The notes under the pieces were generated by a model. It saw only the letters and a list, made by a program, of their open reading frames with translations. It ran no database searches and was not told the DNA's origin. A program made the translations under genes and the position numbers. Positions 6,825-9,478 of a stretch of 9,478 nucleotides of DNA are shown here, piece by piece (positions within the stretch are counted from its first letter, which is position 1; every line of letters starts with the position of its first letter). Source of the stretch: Chromatiales bacterium (GTDB taxonomy: Bacteria > Pseudomonadota > Gammaproteobacteria > CAMYNG01); NCBI GenBank assembly GCA_026990045.1, contig JALSIK010000387.1, positions 1 through 9,478 on the forward strand, given 5' to 3'.

Positions 6825-7900
6825 CGCGGGTGCTGATCATGGCCGGTGGCACCGGCGGCCACGTGTTCCCGGCCCTGGCCGTGGCCCGGCTGCTGCGCGA
6901 GCAGGGCGTGGAGGTCACCTGGCTGGGCACCCGCCGCGGGCTCGAGGCGCGGGTCGTGCCCGCGGCCGGCTTCCCCATCGAATTCATCGACGTGGCCGGC
7001 CTGCGCGGCAAGGGCGCGCTGGGCTGGCTGCTGGCGCCGTGGCGCCTGATCCGCGCCACCTGGCAGGCGCTCGGCGTCTGCCGCCGCAGCCGCGCCGGCG
7101 CGGTACTGGGCCTGGGCGGTTTCGTCACCGGCCCCGGCGGGGTGGCCGCCTGGCTGCTGCGCCGGCCGCTGGTGATCCACGAACAGAATGCGGTGGCCGG
7201 CCTCACCAACCGCCTGCTGGCGCGCCTGGCCCGGCGGGTGCTGGAAGCCTTCCCCGGCAGTTTCCCGGCGGGGGTGGCCGCCGAGACCGTGGGCAATCCG
7301 GTGCGCGAGGAGATCGTCGCCCTGCCGTCTCCGGCCGAGCGCTTCGCCGGGCGCACGGGGCCGCTGCGGCTGCTGATCGTCGGCGGCAGCCTGGGCGCCG
7401 CCGCCCTCAACGAGATGGTGCCTGCGGCGCTGACGAAAGTGGCCGGCACCTACAACCTGCAGATCCGCCACCAGGCGGGTCGCGGCAAGGCGGTGCCGGC
7501 CCGCGCGGCCTATGCCCGGGCCGGGCTCGAGGCCGAGGTGGGCGAGTTCATCGACGACATGGCCGAAGCCCTCGGCTGGGCCGACATCGTGATCTGCCGC
7601 GCCGGCGCACTGACCGTCTCCGAGCTGGCCGCCGCGGGCCTGGGCGCGGTGCTGGTGCCCTATCCCCACGCGGTGGACGATCACCAGACCCGCAACGCCC
7701 TGTATCTGAGCGAGGCCGGGGCGGCCCGCCTGCTGCTGCAGGCGGAGATGAGCGCCGACCATCTGGCCGCGCTGCTCGAGGATCTGTTCGCGAGGGGCCG
7801 CGAGGGCCTGCAGGCGATGGCCGAGTCGGCCCGCCGCCTGGCCCGGCCCGAGGCCACGCGCAAGGTGGCCGCCGCCTGTCTGGAGGTGCAGCATGGCTAG
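6818..7900 (+). CDS. murG: UDP-GlcNAc:undecaprenyl-PP-MurNAc-pentapeptide GlcNAc transferase MurG
   Basis: A GT-B fold glycosyltransferase of 360 aa (E. coli 355), peripheral on the cytoplasmic membrane face, that converts lipid I to lipid II. The first glycine loop is MAGGTGGHVFPALA (G10-H15 region). The second is GLGGFVTGPGGVAAWLL, followed by HEQNAVAGLTNRLLA and GNPVREEI. The C-terminal UDP-GlcNAc domain has IVGGSLGAAALNE, CRAGALTVSELAAAG and VPYPHAVDDHQTRNA. Glu269 falls at the same number as the UDP-GlcNAc ribose-binding glutamate of the E. coli enzyme. The start ATG at 6818 lies inside the end of ftsW, with AGGGGG at 6805-6810 (7 bp spacing). The stop is TAG at 7898-7900, within the murC start region. 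The ftsW-murG coupling places synthesis of lipid II next to its polymerase. Confidence 0.98.
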   Translation: MVARVLIMAGGTGGHVFPALAVARLLREQGVEVTWLGTRRGLEARVVPAAGFPIEFIDVAGLRGKGALGWLLAPWRLIRATWQALGVCRRSRAGAVLGLGGFVTGPGGVAAWLLRRPLVIHEQNAVAGLTNRLLARLARRVLEAFPGSFPAGVAAETVGNPVREEIVALPSPAERFAGRTGPLRLLIVGGSLGAAALNEMVPAALTKVAGTYNLQIRHQAGRGKAVPARAAYARAGLEAEVGEFIDDMAEALGWADIVICRAGALTVSELAAAGLGAVLVPYPHAVDDHQTRNALYLSEAGAARLLLQAEMSADHLAALLEDLFARGREGLQAMAESARRLARPEATRKVAAACLEVQHG

Positions 7901-9335
7901 TTACGGACGTCGGGCCACCGACACGGTTCGCGGCGAGCCGGGGCTGGGCCGCCTGCGGCGCATCCATTTCGTCGGCATCGGCGGGGTGGGCATGAGCGGC
8001 ATCGCCGAGGTGCTGCTCAATCTGGGCTACGAGATCAGCGGCTCGGATCTGCGCGAGAACCCGGTCACCCGCCGCCTCGCCGAACTGGGCGCCGAGATCC
8101 ACATCGGCCATGCCGAGGAAAACATCGCCGGCGCCAGCGTGGTGGTGACCTCCAGCGCCGTGTGGGCCGACAACCCGGAAGTGGTGGCCGCCCACGAGCG
8201 GCGCATCCCGGTGGTGCCGCGGGCCGAGATGCTCGCCGAGCTGATGCGCTTCCGCTACGGCATCGCGGTGGCCGGCACCCACGGCAAGACCACCACCACC
8301 TCGCTGGTGGCCAGCACCCTCGCCGAGGGCGGGGTGGATCCCACCTTCGTCATCGGGGGGCGGCTCAACAGTGCCGGCAGCAACGCCCGCCTGGGCACCG
8401 GCCGTTACCTGGTGGCCGAGGCCGACGAGTCCGACGCCTCCTTCATGCACCTGCAGCCGATGATGGCGGTGGTCACCAACATCGACGCCGATCACATGGA
8501 AACCTACGGCGGCGACTTCGAGCGCCTGCGCGCCACCTTCGTCGAGTTCCTGCACCATCTGCCCTTCTACGGCCAGGCCATCCTCTGCCTGGACGATCCG
8601 GAAGTGCGCCGCATCCTGCCCGAGATCAACCGCCCGGTGACCACCTACGGCTTCGCCGAGGGCGCCGACGTGCGCGCCGAGGCCCTGCGCCAGGAGGGCA
8701 CCCGCACCCATTTCACCGTGCGCCTGCCGGACGGCGAACGGCTGGATGTCACCCTCAACCTGCCGGGCCGGCACAACGTGCAGAACGCCCTGGCGGCGAT
8801 TGCCGTGGCGCGCGAGATCGGCATCGGGCACGAGGCCATCGCCCGCGCCCTGGCCGGCTTCCAGGGCATCGGCCGCCGCTTCCAGATCTACGGCGAATAT
8901 GCCACCCCCCAGGGCACGGTGCTGCACGTGGACGACTACGGCCATCACCCCCGCGAGGTCGCGGCCACCATCGAGGCCATCCGCCAGGGCTGGCCCGGAC
9001 GGCGCCTGGTGCTGGCCTTCCAGCCCCATCGCTACACCCGCACCCGGGACCTGTTCGAAGACTTCACCCGGGTGCTCTCGGAGGTGGACGCCCTGGCGCT
9101 GCTGGAGGTCTATCCCGCCGGCGAGGCGCCCATCGCCGGCGCCGACGGCCGCGCCCTGACCCGGGCCATTCGCGCCCGCGGCCAGGTGGAGCCGGTATTC
9201 GTGGCCACGCTCGAGGAACTGGCCCCGGTGCTGCGCGGCATGCTGCGCGAGGGCGACATCCTCCTGACCCTGGGCGCCGGCAGCATCGGCGCCGAGGCGG
9301 GGCGGCTGCGCGCAGCGCTGGAGGGCGACGCATGA
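7893..9335 (+). CDS. murC: UDP-N-acetylmuramate:L-alanine ligase MurC
   Basis: A cytoplasmic ligase of 480 aa (E. coli 491) adding L-Ala to UDP-MurNAc, the first stem-peptide step. After about 22 basic and polar residues comes the N-terminal motif IHFVGIGGVGMSGIAEVL, typical of MurC and Mpl. The ATP loop GTHGKTTTT starts at residue 128, with the His that distinguishes MurC/Mpl from MurD/E/F. EADESDASF (176-184) and NIDADHMETY (His201) follow; the last is characteristic of MurC. The C-terminal domain has DDYGHHPREV (347-356) and FQPHRYTRT. Length and context favour MurC over the recycling ligase Mpl. The start at 7893 overlaps murG by 8 bp, with GGAGGT at 7882-7887 (5 bp spacing). The stop overlaps murB (ATGA). 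Confidence 0.97.
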   Translation: MASYGRRATDTVRGEPGLGRLRRIHFVGIGGVGMSGIAEVLLNLGYEISGSDLRENPVTRRLAELGAEIHIGHAEENIAGASVVVTSSAVWADNPEVVAAHERRIPVVPRAEMLAELMRFRYGIAVAGTHGKTTTTSLVASTLAEGGVDPTFVIGGRLNSAGSNARLGTGRYLVAEADESDASFMHLQPMMAVVTNIDADHMETYGGDFERLRATFVEFLHHLPFYGQAILCLDDPEVRRILPEINRPVTTYGFAEGADVRAEALRQEGTRTHFTVRLPDGERLDVTLNLPGRHNVQNALAAIAVAREIGIGHEAIARALAGFQGIGRRFQIYGEYATPQGTVLHVDDYGHHPREVAATIEAIRQGWPGRRLVLAFQPHRYTRTRDLFEDFTRVLSEVDALALLEVYPAGEAPIAGADGRALTRAIRARGQVEPVFVATLEELAPVLRGMLREGDILLTLGAGSIGAEAGRLRAALEGDA

Positions 9336-9478
9336 TGGCGGCCACCCGCAACAGCCTGCGCGGCGAGCTGCGGCATGACGAGCCGATGGCCCGGCACGTC
9401 TCCTGGCGCGCCGGCGGCCCCGCCCGTCGGCTCTACATGCCGGCCGATGCCGAGGATCTGGGCGCCTTCCTGGCCGGC
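9332..9478 (+). CDS. murB: UDP-N-acetylenolpyruvoylglucosamine reductase MurB, N-terminal part only
   Basis: The first 49 codons of a gene cut by the window end. MurB is an FAD-containing cytoplasmic enzyme that reduces UDP-GlcNAc-enolpyruvate with NADPH to UDP-MurNAc, the substrate of MurC. The visible protein contains DEPMARHVSWRAGGPARRLYMPADAEDLGAFL, matching the conserved opening of MurB (N/D-E-x-M-x-x-H-T/V-S-W-R-x-GG-x-A). This region begins the FAD-binding domain; the catalytic residues lie beyond the window. The start is one of two tandem ATGs (9332, 9335). The first overlaps the murC stop (ATGA) and has GGAGGG at 9320-9325, 6 bp upstream. Its place directly after murC is common outside the enterics. 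Confidence 0.93.
   Translation, partial: MMAATRNSLRGELRHDEPMARHVSWRAGGPARRLYMPADAEDLGAFLAG

Noticed and set aside
152..9335. Four related Mur ligases as a possible recent tandem duplication
   Set aside because: MurC, MurD, MurE and MurF are ancient paralogues, each with its own diagnostic motifs, and this arrangement is the ordinary dcw cluster.

Overview
The window is a segment of the division and cell wall (dcw) cluster of a high-GC Gram-negative bacterium. All nine genes are on the + strand in the order ftsI (3' end) - murE - murF - mraY - murD - ftsW - murG - murC - murB (5' end). The proteins resemble the Escherichia coli orthologues over their whole length. MurE carries the DNPR motif of meso-diaminopimelate-adding enzymes, and MraY and MurG keep E. 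coli residue numbering at key positions. With the strong G/C bias at third codon positions, this suggests a proteobacterium, probably a high-GC gammaproteobacterium of the Ectothiorhodospiraceae/Chromatiales kind. That placement is inference, since no rRNA or other marker is present. murB lying directly after murC, rather than elsewhere in the genome as in E. coli, fits many non-enteric proteobacteria.

The genes together make and use lipid II. MurB completes UDP-MurNAc. MurC, MurD, MurE and MurF add L-Ala, D-Glu, meso-DAP and D-Ala-D-Ala in turn. MraY moves the phospho-MurNAc-pentapeptide to undecaprenyl phosphate (lipid I), and MurG adds GlcNAc (lipid II). FtsW and FtsI polymerise and cross-link it at the septum. 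Packing is extremely tight: ftsI/murE, murE/murF, murD/ftsW and murC/murB overlap by 4 bp (ATGA), ftsW/murG by 7 bp, murG/murC by 8 bp, and murF/mraY are 4 bp apart. Most starts have a purine-rich Shine-Dalgarno sequence 5-9 bp upstream. This indicates one polycistronic, translationally coupled operon with no internal terminator that I can see.

The one departure is the mraY-murD junction (about 4127-4300). It is the only gap of any size. Its GC content is clearly lower than its surroundings, it contains an interrupted inverted repeat (4137-4232), and its atypical composition runs on into the first dozen or so codons of murD, leaving the murD start uncertain. It may be a small inserted repeat element or a local regulatory structure. 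Nothing else departs from a conventional dcw cluster, and I see no evidence of an undescribed multi-gene system, mobile-element gene, CRISPR array or RNA gene.
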